Shown here one piece after another: positions 32,819-52,900 of a DNA stretch of 64,000 nucleotides (within the stretch, counting starts at the first letter, position 1; every line of letters begins with the position of its first letter). Origin of the DNA: Ilex aquifolium. Taxonomy: Eukaryota > Streptophyta > Magnoliopsida > Aquifoliales > Aquifoliaceae. The stretch is from assembly GCA_951799425.1 (NCBI GenBank), contig OX637397.1, positions 1,054,001 to 1,118,000 on the forward strand. Reading direction: 5' to 3'. Under the pieces are notes generated by a model that searched no databases, had not been told where the DNA came from, and saw only the letters and a list, made by a program, of their open reading frames with translations. A program made the translations under genes and the position numbers.

Positions 32819-33904
32819 GTTTATCACTTCACTGCATTGTTTCTAAACCTACCAAACAGTTTCATCCCTGTAAATAATGTTGTGACATATGATGTGTATT
32901 CGGGACAGCTCTTGAAGAGTCCTAAGAAAAACAAAGGATCATCCCTTCTTATTACAACAACCTTGCTTTCTTGTTACATTAAAAAAATAAATGACTAATT
33001 TTCTGAATCCAGTTCGTCAAGCAAATCATTATCTGGATTAACCGACATATTTTCACTGTAGTTAAATCTCCAAGTTTCACATTTGATGCCCGCTACTACC
33101 CCAGTGAACAAACACTTAGCAGGCGTTCCTTGTTTGTAGTTCCTGGACATAACCAGCTTACCACTGAATCGCATAACTGTGTCACGAATTCTCACTTTTT
33201 TTATAATCCTGAAAATGGGGCGTGTTGAGTTGATCATTTCACACAAAAGCACAGCAGAAAACCAGACTTCTTCAAGAAACCAACTTCTTAGTCTTAGTTT
33301 CTGTCTCTTGTAAAAAGGTACAGGATATGCCTCCTATCTCACCACTGAAAGCCCTGCGGTTTCTGTTACATCTTCACACTTGTTTTTGGCGTAGAGATAA
33401 CGTGGTAACTGCTAGAAAACAGAAATGATGTGTTCGTAGCTACTCCCAACTGCATAACCCTTTCTAATTGGTACATTACTAGATTGCTCATTGAAATGAG
33501 ACTCCTCTAGGCTTTACACTTGAATTATATGCAGCAACGCAATTTTGATACACCTACACGAAATTAAATCCAGTCCAACTGAAAGGAAAAAACTATATAT
33601 CCTCGAGTTGGTTTTTATCATTCAAATGAGTCAATATACAATATCTACAGAGGCATAATAAGAAATGATTGAGCAAAAAATAACAAGCATAGTCTAGAAT
33701 GAGTAGAAATGGCAGAAATGAACCTTTTATGCAAAGAGCGTGGATACCCAAAATTATGTACTCACAAGATGTAGCAAGTATTATGAAGTCGGGAACCATA
33801 GAATGCCCTCATGTATCTTTCCAAACCAGGTAAACTCTGGCCTGTGACTATTGTAACCATTGCAATAGTGGTAATTCCTTCTTCCAAATCCGGTAGAACT
33901 GTGA
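32819..33904. other. Convergent 3' spacer of DHNAT and the small membrane-protein gene
   Basis: It holds the 3' UTRs of both genes. On the minus strand an 85-codon open frame (32995-33252) rich in charged residues is present, listed separately. Nothing else is supported. Confidence 0.4.
32995..33252 (-). CDS. Unrecognised 85-codon open frame
   Basis: The frame starts at ATG 33252-33250 and ends TAG or TAA at 32995. The chain has a basic N-terminal half (RPIFRIIKKVRIRDTVMRF) and an acidic end (DNDLLDELDSEN). I do not recognise it. It lies downstream of the small membrane-protein gene on the same strand and could be a 3' exon of a longer transcript, a small separate gene or chance. The balanced composition and lack of repeats are the only points in its favour. 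Confidence 0.2.
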   Translation of the reverse strand: MLLCEMINSTRPIFRIIKKVRIRDTVMRFSGKLVMSRNYKQGTPAKCLFTGVVAGIKCETWRFNYSENMSVNPDNDLLDELDSEN

Positions 33905-36900
33905 TTACTGTTTCTTGTCTTCCCTTACATATGGACTTCCTGATATGTTTTGACTTGACAACCCACAAGTAAACAACATGTTATCTAATATACAAATGCC
34001 TGACAGCTCAAGACCTCAGCAAATGGTACAAATGGATTGACAGCATACATAATGAATAATAATAATGGCAAATTTCATTTTACCCATTTGGTTAGACCCC
34101 TTTGTATATCACCCACCTCAACTTTACAAATAGTTGCATGATCCTCATATGGTTTATGGATTAAAGGGCTCCGTTATCACCATTTAAGGCAAGGGTGAAA
34201 TGACCTTAATACCCACCACCATGGCACCACCACCCCCACCACAGCTGACAGCTGGACCTTCACACACACATCACCCATCCACCAACAAACAACCCCACCA
34301 CAGTTGCACCTCCACTCATGCATCACGATGCCACCACAAGCTAACCAGCCACATCTACCAGTCACTACTCTCAATGCAAATAAAATTCACCACCCACACA
34401 AAGGGTTAGTAATTGCTGACACGACTCAATTTGACACGAAATCAAAAAATGACATGAGTTGCTAGCTCAAAAATAAATGAGTTGGGTTACGTTCAAGCAT
34501 GAATGACCAGAAATTGTTATGATTTACACATTTAACTATCATGACTTGCTAGCTCAGAGTTGGGTAACATTCAAGCATGAACGACCAGAAATTGATATGA
34601 TTTACACATTTAACTGTCTCGACTTGAATTTATGTTGGGGCATTCATATTTATCTTAGACTTGAACACCAGGTTCCGATTTTTTATCACGTTTGGCTTAG
34701 CTAGAATGTGAAACCTCGAGCTCTGCTAAGCTCGTTTTTTACCATAAGCTTTACTATGAGCAATTGAGCAAGTGCTCAATCTCGAATAACAAAAATATCC
34801 AAAAAAATAAACCAGAAGATTCAACCAAATCAAAAGATCCAATCAAATCAACAGTTTAAATTGTCTAATTATACCATGTCAAAATTCAACCCCAACACAC
34901 CCTCTCTCTCCCCTCTATGATTATTCTCCGTCAACAATATATTTGAATCAAGACGCAACATATTCTAATAAAATAACACGAGTTAACCCGAGCAATATCA
35001 AAGAATCACAGTGATGCAAAGCGGGGAGAGGAGGGAAAAGGAAAGAAAGAGAAGAACGGGAGGTCACCAAATCTTCGCAAGGACTAGGTCAAGAAACACA
35101 AATCTCCGCTGAAAATAATAAATTTATATTCATAATCTCTAACGAAAATAGTAGTGATATATCAATATTTATAGGCTAAATGTCCTACTAAAATAAAAAT
35201 TACTTTGCTACTAAAAGTCTAAAATAGTTTCATAATCAAACTCTCAAATTACTTCTCCTACTAAAACTTTATAATAGCTTCCTAGTCAAATTCTAAAATA
35301 ATTTCCCAATAAAATCTCATCAAAATTACTAACAATCCTAGTCAAACAAATATTTTCTAATTAATATAATAATACCAAAATAAATAATAAATTTCAATTC
35401 TTCAAGCTTAACCAATCCCTTTTCTATCTCCATCACGTAGAACAACAATAACTCAAATATCAAAATAAATAATGGAGCTATAAACAAGAGACTTAAGGAG
35501 AAATTAGAGGAGAGAGACTGAGATCTAATTTAACCATGTACAAGTTTTCTTCTTGTGTTTTCGTTTGTTAGAAGAGATGATAGAGGAGGTGTGGGAATTG
35601 AGTTTTGGAGGAGGAGAATGAGAGGCAGAGTGTTATAAAGAGGCAGAGAAAGTGACACAGAGGTGGAGAAAGAGTCTGGGAGGCGAAGAGTGAGGGAGGG
35701 GATGAGAGAGGTGGGAGACGCAGTGAGTAGTAGGTAGTGTCGAGCATCTTAGAGATACAGAAAGTTAAGTGAGAAAGAGAGCTGCATAATGAAAGAAGTA
35801 AGGTGACCGGAGAATTTGAGAGGATAAAATGAGGGAGCGAAAGTGACAAACATATAGAAGAAAAAGGGAGCGCAACTCACGATCCCTTAGGCTTGATTCA
35901 TATACAAAATGAACTTGATCATTAATGAGATTTGGCTAACGTTACAACATGAATGAGCTTTAACGAGCCAAAGTCGAGGTTAAACCAGGCCGAGCTCAAA
36001 AAATTCAGTTCGTTTACCTGCCCTATTTCAAGTAGTTATCAAATTGACGACGAGTCAACCTCATGGAGGGCTTTGATGAGATCTTCTATGGCTGCATTAC
36101 TCCAATCAAGATTTCATAGAGTTGTAGTTGCTCCAATAACTCACGACTGGCTTTGCCTGGCGGTTTGCTGACGTCCGACGGCGATAGGGTAGGTGGCTAT
36201 TGGCATTGGCTATGGAGGAGACAGAGAGAGAGAGAGAGAAGACATAAAGAGGAAATTGAGAATGCCTGATGAAGAAAAATATATCAGGGTCGAGCCAGTG
36301 GCATTTTGCACTTTCAAAAACATATAAGAATATTTTTGTTTTTAGACAAGGTTTTATTCATGCCTCCTCTCCTGATAATTTGCACCAAAACTTTGACGGT
36401 GAGTACACAAACCATTTGAGGCCTATAAGACTATTTCTAGAAATGGAGTGATGTGCAAAAAGTTCTAACCAAATGGTAAAGTTTGCCCAAATAATAAATA
36501 TAAACACAGTAGTAATAATGGTAATAATAATAATAATAAGGATAATAATACCTGAGATTGCTAAGCTTTTGGGTCAAATCGTTGATCTCTAGGCCGGACA
36601 GTTTGAGGGAGAACAAGGTTCCGGGCACCTCCTCGGAGACAACTTTGGACAATTTATGCATGGAAGCTGCAAATCTTGCAAGAGACTATACAGAGTAGAA
36701 CATGTAAGTATGTATGTAGATGTGTGCGAATAAAATAGTGATAGCAAGCAAAAATTCATAACACTACACTTACGGTCATAGTCGGAGTGGAAATCAGAGC
36801 TAAGGAAATAATTGCTCCAATTGCCTGAAACCAATGGGAGCATGTCATATGTATATATTCATATGACGTATATCAATGAACATGTGCTCCAGTTCAAATT

Positions 36901-37063
36901 TGTCTAGGTAAAGCGGTGGTGCTTGTGAGAAAAAATAACAGGAAAAGGAAAAGTAAGCTACCGTGGAGAGGACGAACAAGAGGGAGAGAAGACCCAATTC
37001 AGGACTGGGTCGAACCCTAAGCTGCCTCCTCCCCAAATCTATCAGCGGAGCAGAACACGCCAT
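33905..37063 (-). CDS. Small membrane protein of unknown function (about 111 aa)
   Basis: Exons in transcript order are 37063-36962, 36824-36774, 36685-36552 and, less surely, 33953-33905; together they give 111 residues in frame and a TAA stop. The N-terminus (MACSAPLIDLGRRQLRVRPSP) is basic and could be a plastid transit-like stretch. A hydrophobic segment follows across the first junction (LGLLSLLFVLSTAIGAIISL), then a helix-rich part with EEVPGTLFSLKLSGLEINDL and TQKLSNL. That pattern recalls a plant family of single-pass membrane proteins with an E-E-x-P-G-T ... L-S-G-x-E-I-x-D-L-T core; I cannot name it. The last exon was chosen because phase fits and the residues SQNISG continue the core. 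A strong donor inside it (33929/33928) leaves open a longer 3' part. Intron 3 is 2.6 kb. Confidence 0.6.
33954..36551. other. Intron 3 of the small membrane-protein gene
   Basis: No gene is seen inside. It contains a degenerate direct repeat at about 34451-34625, fragments with GACACGACTC and GACACGAAAT near 34416 like the hAT-type MITE family, and LTR-like AT-rich sequence at 34900-35540 with a minus-strand TATA-like motif (TATAAATATTGATA). A purine-rich stretch at 35560-35860 and a GA microsatellite near 36220 follow. Confidence 0.4.
34451..34625. repeat. Imperfect tandem repeat, about 85-90 bp unit
   Basis: Two copies share TTGCTAGCTCA, GTTGGGT, TTCAAGCATGAA and GACCAGAAATTG followed by ATGATTTACACATTTAACT. 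The first copy is longer by an insert near 34470. It is non-coding. Confidence 0.75.
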
Positions 37064-37887
37064 TTTGAATGATGATGATGATGGAAGTTCCAGTTTCTGC
37101 TTCTGCACCCTTGAAATAATTCCATTGCCGGCTACGGCGAAGACGATTGATGTTCTGTTCAGGCAAATCGATGCCGCCGGAAAGTGGCGTGGGATTCCAG
37201 GCTTTAAGACTGGTGGTGAGTTGTGGAGGAGCAGAGAACGGCATCGCCCCCCCATCCACATGATCCCGAGCTCAAAATTTCTGAATGACATCATTCAAAA
37301 CATTAATTTTAAAATTAAAAGATGTCGTCTGAAAAGTCAATGCAAAATATGGGGGGTATATTAGTAATTATACCCTTTTATGTTATTTTGAGTATTAAAT
37401 TAAATAGCAATGCTATATATTCCAAATTTGTATCCCAAATGTGCATCCCATATCAGTAAGGATAGTTGGATTAGTGAGTCTCAATTAAAAAAGTTGATGA
37501 CACTCATTCATTCAATAGTTCTTGTTTATTTGGGATGTATATTTGGGATACAAATTTAGGATATAAAGCATTCCCCTAAATTAAATCCCGATGTTGACAC
37601 TTGACTTGTGACGAGAGGAAATGGGGGTGAAGTGAAAAACTGGTAGACAGACAGTGAAAGGAAATAAATAAATAATTATTAGCAACCCCTTCATTTCTTC
37701 ATTTTTGCAAGGGAAGGGAAGGCAGTGGAACCACTAACTAGGAGGACCGGACATCTCTGGATCTTCAGCTTCCCATTCTGTGGATCCTTTTCTCTACTGT
37801 TTTTGTCTTTCATTTTTCTCCCACTCATCAGAATCTGTCTGATCTGCTTTGACTCGATTCGATTCGGGAATCATACGACTGAGCCGT
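37064..37887. promoter_or_regulatory. Divergent promoter region between the membrane-protein and GSDA genes
   Basis: The two start codons face away from each other across 824 bp, so both promoters must lie here unless upstream exons exist. A MITE (37406-37576) occupies the middle. No clear TATA box was identified for either side. Confidence 0.5.
37406..37576. mobile_element. MITE (171 bp) with 10-bp target duplication
   Basis: The left part (CAATGCTATATATTCC, AAATTTGTATCCCAAAT) is repeated in reverse complement at the right (ATTTGGGATACAAATTT, GGATATAAAGCATT). An exact direct repeat TAAATTAAAT flanks it at 37396-37405 and 37577-37586. A 9-10 bp duplication fits a Mutator-type MITE. Confidence 0.82.
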
Positions 37888-41706
<3,819 letters not shown>

Positions 41707-42252
41707 TTTCTCTTGATGTCATTTCATTTTTGTTGTTTGGTAACAATTGTTCATTTGTGCCTGAAAAATTGGCTTCATTATTATTTGAACTTAATTTGGA
41801 GATCGAATTTTAACAATTATTTGATTAAAAATGGAACTCTCTTCTAACATTAGAACGTACAATTAATTTAATAATTATATTGAATTAAGTCCCGGAGTAG
41901 GTCCATGTAATATTGCTGTAAAATGTCTATAGTACTCATATTTTTTTGCACATGAACCGCTCATAATCCCTTAATCACTCATGATTAATTATGTGTAGTG
42001 GATCGCCAATATAATCACACAGTGGGGTAATCCTGTGGATGCACCTTAACATTATTAATATTGACATTATTATAGTGTGTATCGCCACCGTTGTTATGGT
42101 GGTTTTCAATCTTGAGCTAGCTAGGATATTAGATTGACAAACAAAAAAGTGTACAGATCAGATACAGGATGGCATGCCCTTTTATTCATATAGATGCATA
42201 GCCTACCTTTACAGTCTAATCACTATGAAAAAAGGCAGGTAATCGTAAAGTA
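41707..42252. other. Convergent 3' spacer between GSDA and the aspartic proteinase
   Basis: It is 546 bp, AT-rich, and holds the two 3' UTRs. No gene or repeat was recognised. Confidence 0.5.
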
Positions 42253-46239
<3,987 letters not shown>

Positions 46240-46637
46240 TCAAGGAAGCGAAAAAACAGAACAAGCCGGATCCATCCAATATAAGTCTGATAGTTACGTT
46301 CACTTCCTATGCATGCCTCTATTTTACCTGTCCGCAAAGACTGCTATTGATTTCCCTGCCGTGAATTGCAGGTAGTGTTAGATGGACTTAGACGAGCGGA
46401 TATGATTCATTGATCACAAGTCACAATACATTGTAGCCATTTCAAAGTTTCACATGGCACACATGAATATCAGAAACAGACACTCAGACGGCATCATACT
46501 TCATTGATGGGACGTCAAGCCAAAGACCCCATCAAGGCCTGAACAGCGTACATAAACTAAAACCTAATTTGTGGCAACAAGGGAATACTTCTAGTCTTAA
46601 GATACAATGGTTATAAGATGATGAGAGCAGCTCATAC

Positions 46638-46720
46638 CTTGGTACCGAAGAGCCTTTTATGCTGGAGAGAGGTCGAGGCTGAGAGAGTCCGAGAAGCGCA
46701 AGTCCCTGAGTGAATACAAA
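46638..46720 (-). other. Probable untranslated first exon of the proteinase gene
   Basis: About 30 bp downstream of the TATA motif the minus strand runs to ACCAAG followed by GTATGAG, a good donor at 46638/46637. A fitting acceptor (AAACCAG) lies just upstream of the start codon near 46208. Inferred by eye; the start site is approximate. Confidence 0.4.
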
Positions 46721-46733
46721 GGAAAAGCGAGCA

Positions 46734-46745
46734 ATATATATATAG
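46734..46745 (-). promoter_or_regulatory. TATA box of the aspartic proteinase gene
   Basis: The minus strand reads CTATATATATAT here, about 540 bp upstream of the start codon and about 30 bp ahead of the presumed untranslated exon. Confidence 0.5.
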
Positions 46746-46953
46746 ATAGCCCATACGTTCAGGGGGGGTTGGAGTTAAAAGGATAAGCTAATAACTCCGA
46801 ATTTTGCCCGACAGTTGTGTAAGCCAATGGACATGGACATGGACATAATAAGTGATATTTTTTAGGCTTTTCCATCAGTTAAGTTGAGGAAGAAACCACG
46901 CAGTTTCCTTGGAAAATGTCCGTATGTAGGAAAAAGTAGTCAGGCTGCACCGC

Positions 46954-46971
46954 ACGTACGTACGTACGTAC
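46954..46971. repeat. (ACGT)n microsatellite
   Basis: Four to five self-complementary ACGT units in the upstream region of the proteinase gene. ACGT is also the core of bZIP-bound elements, but a run like this is more simply a microsatellite. Confidence 0.8.
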
Positions 46972-47303
46972 TGGCGCCAGAAATTTCTTGCATGTCGGTT
47001 TGTACCTACGTCTGTGTCTACACATCACAGTCCCTAATTTAAGTCCCAACGGCCAATGTATTTTTGTTTGATTAAGTCTTCGATCGCAGCAAGCAACATT
47101 CATTTATGATTGGGATGCCTGCAAAACATAATAATAGTAATAATAATAATAAGGCCCTTAGCAACCATCAATCAAAGAGCAGAGCAAGTAATTCATCTAC
47201 TTCTAACCAGAATACGAAGAAACTTCATCCACCGGCCAAAGTTCTCTCTACAGACTGATACTTGTTTCATCAATCTTGGGAGACAGGACCCCATAAGCAT
47301 ACT

Positions 47304-47329
47304 CCCCCCCCCCCCCCCCCCCCCCCCCC
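47304..47329. repeat. 26-base poly-C run
   Basis: Uninterrupted C run followed by ACCCACCC. It is the longest of the C/G homopolymers in the window. Confidence 0.92.
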
Positions 47330-47649
47330 ACCCACCCTGTCATGTATTCAGCACACACAAATAAAATGATTAGGGTGAATATTGTCCAGCTGTGGCAAAG
47401 TTTATCATGTGCGGAGAAGAATTATTAGTGGAGAAACTGTTAATTAGTTAATTGCTTAGCTAGTAGAGTCCTTAAATTATGGTGTTTGTAAGTGTTATAT
47501 ATATTTACTAGTTATTGCATGTGCCTGAAGGCACAGAGTAATAAAAAATAATAAACAATAAACATATTTGTATTCATATCCAAAATCAAATCATAAACAT
47601 AGAGGAGAGATAAATGAATTTAAGCATCGGTTGTAGTGGGGGTGAGAGG

Positions 47650-48075
47650 TGGTGGTGGTAGGAGACGGTGATGGTTGTGGTGGGTGGTAATTACCGTGGT
47701 GGCGGTGGCGGTGGTGGAGGCAGCGGCGATGGCATTGGTTGCGGAGGCGGTGGTGGCGACGACGACGGCAACAGTGGTGGCGGTGACGGCGGTGGTGGTG
47801 TTGGCGATGGTGGCGGCAGTAGTGGTGGCGATAGTGGTGGTTGTGGCGGAGATGGCGATGACGGTGGTGGTGGCGATGACGTTAGTTGTGGTGGTGGTGA
47901 CGGCGGTGGTGGTGGTGGCGGTGACAATGGTGGCGACGGCAGTGGAGATGGTGGTGGCGGCGACGGCGACGGCGGTGGCGACGGCGACGGCGACGGCGGT
48001 GGCGACGGCGGCGGTGGTGGCAGTGGTGGTGGTGGTAGAGGTAGGGGTGGTTGTGGTAGAGGTAGTGGTGGGGTG
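47650..48075 (+). repeat. GGN trinucleotide array (minisatellite-like)
   Basis: About 420 bp built of GGT, GGC and GAC/GAT triplets. The plus strand has an open frame of 160 codons (47668-48150) that would read Gly/Asp/Ser-rich, and the minus strand one that would read Pro/Ser-rich. Both are by-products of the period-3 repeat. There is no signal peptide, splice structure or homology to glycine-rich cell-wall proteins, so I call it a repeat. A lineage-specific glycine-rich gene cannot be fully excluded. Confidence 0.75.
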
Positions 48076-49528
48076 GTTTCAAACATTATTTTTTTTTTTA
48101 AAGTACTTATGAGAAATAATTTTAAAAAGTCACTCCAAACACACCCTTAGGGGCTTATTTTTCATATTAAATTTATGGTGTTAATATTAACCGTTAGATT
48201 AATTTTAAGTTAAAATTTAAAGCGATCTGAACCGCAAAAAGCAAAAGTCATTTTGTTTATCTTTTGAAATTTGAATTGTAAGCTACTTTATTATATAGAT
48301 GTATTTAATGTTTATGACAATTCATGCAAATGATATTTTACTAATCAATATATCACTATTAGTAAATAAATAAATATATATATATATAGTATACATAAAG
48401 TACAATAGTACTTTTTAAATTGAGATTTGTGGGAAGGTGAAATTTTTCACTTCTCTCCAAAATATTTGGAGTATATGGATTGGAGAGCAAAGACATGAAT
48501 CTCACATTGGTTTTTGGAGGTTTTTCATGGATTCGTATTCATCTATAAATAGAGGAAGAACTTCATTTTCCACTCAAGGTCTTAAGGAATCCTCTTAAAG
48601 AAGAGGCCTACATAGTATAATATATATAGAAGGAGGGAGGCGAGGTTCGAACGCAACCCACGTTCGAACGTGCTTAACTCTCAATACTTTTAGAATCTCA
48701 ATTTTTGACAAAAAACTGAAATACTGGGACTTCGGTTCATTCGAACGCAAACTCATGTTCAAACGTGATTTGCTCCCAGTACTTTGGCAGAAATTTCAGA
48801 ATCGAGATACTGATAGTTGAGTACATTCAAACGTGACAGATATTCTATTTGAAATTAGTTTCTAACGGTTATATTATTACAGCCTTTCAAGGGGTGTCTT
48901 CTGCCATAGTTTTAAAGGGTTACAATCCTTCATTAAGAGATGAATAGAACACTATAAATAGGGTTCAAATGCAAGAACAAATGATCAACAATTTAATCCT
49001 TCTGCTTTTTCTTGATTCAAAACTTCTATATTTTCTGATTTTCTATTTGGGTTGAGTTTTGATTCCAAGATTACTAAGAAGTGCAGTCTTTTATAATCTT
49101 AAAGTTAGGTATTGTATCATGGGGGTAGCATTTCCAAGAGTCCATATGCATTATAAGTGAGAAAATTACTATCTCGAAAATAGCAAGTGTCGTGTCTTGT
49201 CCAGCGATCTATTTTCTTCGATTTTTTATTCTTTGCTTTTTTACTACTTGAAATTGTTTTACCACTGTATTCTATAACAATAAGTCAATTATTTTAGTTA
49301 ATAGGTCAGTTATCTACTTTTGTTTGTGAGCTATTTAAGTTAACTCTATTAATGAAAAAGTATTCTACTTCTGTAAAACCTAGATATTGGAGCAGCAAGT
49401 TGGGCACCTTGAAGAGCCTATTTTCTCTGTCAGATTTCCAGTACTTTACACACCCCGCAGGTGAAATTAGAAATGTTAATAAGAAATCAGAGAGGAATCA
49501 AACTGCCAGGAAATTAATATCATCCAAA

Positions 49529-49529
<1 letters not shown>

Positions 49530-49571
<42 letters not shown>
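49530..49571. repeat. (GA)n microsatellite upstream of the SMARCAL1-like gene
   Basis: About 20 GA units, followed by a TTTGGC hexamer array. Both lie in the presumed promoter or 5' UTR. Confidence 0.9.
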
Positions 49572-49574
<3 letters not shown>

Positions 49575-49917
49575 TAGTGGTTTGGCTTTGGCTTTGGCTT
49601 TGGTTATCGGTTGCGAGTGAGTGATGACTGACGGGGCCAATAGATTATGCTTGCTGTGGTGATCGGGATTCTGCTCCGCCTACCAATAATACACCGCTAG
49701 ACTAGAGGGAGGGAGAAAAATCTAAAAAAAATCTAAAGTGAAGTTCCTATTCTGCCCTTACCATGATGGAGTGTTGTACTCGAGGATTTTTTTCTCTCTT
49801 TTAAAAACTTGCAAATTTTAAATACATTTCAAAAACCCTCGCAATTCAAAAACCCCCTCCTCTTTAATCTGGCCACCCAGTTCTTGAATTGACCCCAAAG
49901 AGGAGAGAGAGAGAGAG

Positions 49918-52900
49918 ATGGAATTTGATGACTGGGAGTTGAGCGCCGAGGAACTTGATTCTCTCGAAAGAGATGCCCTCAAGCAGATCTCTCAGCGCAA
50001 TTCGTCTTCTTTTGATGCCACTACTAGTACTCCTACTTCTACTACTTGTTCCTCATCCACAATTCCTTCTCATCAACAACCATCTCATGAGTCGACTACT
50101 CATTCTTCACGGCGTCAACTCCCCATCCCCCCTGCCAACCCAATCACCCACTGTCCTCCCTACAACAAGGTCAGGCTTTTGCTCGTTATCATTATTATCG
50201 CTTGTTTATGGGTTTGATTACTTACTGGGCATTCCTTCATTTCTTAGGGTTCTGTACGTGTGTGTGTGTAAATATATGCCTGGACTCAGAATTCGTGTAT
50301 AAAAATTGCTCAGCACATCTTCTGCAAATGAGCATCGCCACTTCTTGTGATTTCGGAAACCTAATTGGTAATTTGGATGCATGAAATTTAACCCGAGTCT
50401 TTAACTGCATCAAATGGATAACCTAGAGGGGCTTACTATTAGGATTATTGGCATGCCGATGTCTCTAATTCACGTCATTTTGGTGTTTTGCCAACTGGTT
50501 TATTAACCTATTTCTCAATCGTTATTGCATGAATCAGGTAGATACTTCTCTTCCCCCATCTAAAAGATTGCCTGCATCAACGGCACCAAATGTTACTGGT
50601 GAGTTTCTTCCCCCTTTTCATTCATGCTTGGATTCTCTCTGCTTTTGTGGGGTCTGCTAATTTCCTAGATTTTGTTTTTTCTGCTTGTGTGCGGTTTTTT
50701 TTTTTTATCAATGAAGATGATTGCTCAAAGCAACAGCCTATTCGCTCTGTCAAAATTTTTTTACATGCTAGTGGGAACATTGCCGCCAAATTTTCCTATG
50801 ATCAGGTTTTCACACCATCTGCCTGCAAACTTTTTTCCATTAAATTTATCTGCATTCTTCTTTCGCTTATATATTAGATTTCATCTTCTAACAGGTATTA
50901 GTAGGAGCCTTCCGCAAGATCCCCAAAGCCGGTTGGAATGCAAAAGAAAGGTCACCCCCCCCCCCCCCCCTTTTTCCCCCCCACACACACTGGGCAAAAA
51001 AAGAAGAAATCTGAGTTTTCTTTGCTTGATTTGCACTTTTAATGGAAAATGTCCTGAGCATTCAGCCTTAAATTGGTGTCTTTATAAATTTGCAGATTGT
51101 GGATGTTTCCTTTTTCATCATTGTTATCAGCAGAAAAAGTTCTTAGTGAAAGTCCCGGCTCTAACATTGAGGTGAGACTTGTATATCTTTCTCTTGATTT
51201 CTTCAATCTATTGATGTACATTACATTTGAATTGGTCTTTATCATCCAACACCATTTTGTATTGGAGTCCTGTCATCATCGTATGTCACAACTTATCAAT
51301 CTGCTCCTGAAATTTATCGTTGATTCTTGTCGTTGGCAGGGAAGTTTTCTAATTTTGTTCTGTCTTATTTTGCTTTCACATAATCTACTAGGTTGAACAT
51401 TTGGACCCTTTGGTGCAGCGTGCTATTGCTGCTGCCTCTGCTGTTCCAGATCTTCAAGGTAAACTTGAAGTTAGTGGACTTTCCGAGAACTCCTGTTTTC
51501 TATAAACGTGCCAATCTTTTATTGAGGCAGGCAATTGTCAATGTTATATTGATTTGACATGTGAACTTTTGTTAATACTGACTCTTCTGTTTTATTTTTT
51601 CCTTTTGTTGAATTTCTTCTCCAATCATTTACTAGTTTCAAACATTTTCAGTCCTACCTTGGAAGAAAATAAGCCCATCAAAAAACTACCAGTTTATCTC
51701 TTCCCAAAGTACATATTGGTTTCGAGCATCTATGCATTTTTGCTTTTAGAATTACCATAGAAGCAGTATTAAATAACAAAAATTATAGGTTCCCGGAAAA
51801 CTTAAACAACAAAACTGAATGGATATATGTTGATGGCGAGAAGTTGAGTATGGCGTGGTGCCAAACTTTGGATGCCACGTGTAGTTGAGATGCCAGGAGT
51901 GTAGGTCTGAAGGCTAACGCAACACAAGGAGACACTAGGAATCTTTGTTATGCTCAAAGGTAAGTTGTGGGGATTAGAAGAATGGTGAATCATCTCATTA
52001 ATGGGGCTTAGAGTGCTGGGAGTATATCAGGTTGTATTCATCTAAGGTTTAAATATGTATACCTTGTTGTAACAAGTTCACGACAGTGGCTTGAGGGCTG
52101 AGGCCAGGCTTACCCAACACGAAATGCTTATTCAATGTGAGTTTGGTATCAACAGGGTCTGTACTTTTAAGTGTTACCTGTCCTGTCTCAAGTGTGTGGG
52201 TCTTGGTTCCCCCTAGGGAGGCCATGGTACGGTTTAGTTAGCCAAGTTCATAGTTTTGCCTGCCTAAGTAATATACCTTTATCTCATTCCTATTGAAGGT
52301 GCAAGGCCCTAACAAGTATTGAAATTTCATTTCGCTTTCACCAAAATGACCAAAGCGTTTTAATTTTCATTAAAATCGGAACTAGTTGGTGACGGAATAC
52401 CATCTCCTATATTTTGAAGTGTTTTAAAATGTTTTGAGTTGTTTTTGTAACGTTTTCGAAGCAAATTTGTCAATTCTTTGCTTGTTTCGGAAATGTTTTT
52501 AAAACATTTTCATTTCCAGGATAACTGAAACTATGCTCCGAAATAAGATTTTCTTCCTTAGGTGCTATGAAGGTGACTTGGACAATGCTCCAAATCAAGG
52601 CATCAACTTGTGTTTGATGTGTGGCCATATTGGATTGGTACACTAATCAAAAGCAGTGGGTCAACAAGCCATGTGAACTATATATGTATATATATGAAGG
52701 GCTTATGTAAGTGGGATCTGTGCGTATATTTTAGACGTCGTACTAATGATTTAGAATTGTCTAAGCATGATTATTTTGCAACCTTTTTCCATATATAATA
52801 TGAAAGTCAAGTTATGCATGCATATTTGTAAGCTATTGAATTAGTTTCCTCAAATTTTTTTGTGTGGATGTTTCAAATACTACAATTGTCCTTTCATTGG

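Larger units (their letters stand above)
46746..49917. other. Spacer upstream of the SMARCAL1-like gene
   Basis: No gene is supported. It contains an (ACGT)n tract (46954-46971), a 26-base C run (47304-47329), the GGN array (47650-48075) and LTR-like sequence at about 48420-49200. The last has two TATA-like motifs (TATAAATAGAGG, TATAAATAGGG) and two direct copies of a TTCGAACGCAA segment near 48650 and 48739. A (GA)n tract at 49530-49571 and TTTGGC repeats at 49583-49605 precede the start of the gene. Confidence 0.45.

Noticed and set aside
35568-35849. 93-codon minus-strand frame (Ser/Leu/Pro-rich)
   Set aside because: It is a purine-rich stretch read on the other strand, giving low-complexity residues only.
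36845-37294. 149-codon minus-strand frame starting at 37294
   Set aside because: Only its internal ATG at 37063 and the part before the donor at 36962 are used; the rest is 5' leader and intron read-through.
47668-48150. Glycine-rich protein gene on the plus strand (and a proline-rich one on the minus strand)
   Set aside because: The frames follow from a GGN triplet repeat; no signal peptide, splice sites or non-repeat part supports a gene.
47500-48305. A transposon enclosing the GGN array (ATATATTTACTAGTTA on the left, TTTATTATATAGATG on the right)
   Set aside because: The ends are too AT-rich and too short to call an inverted repeat, and no target duplication is visible.
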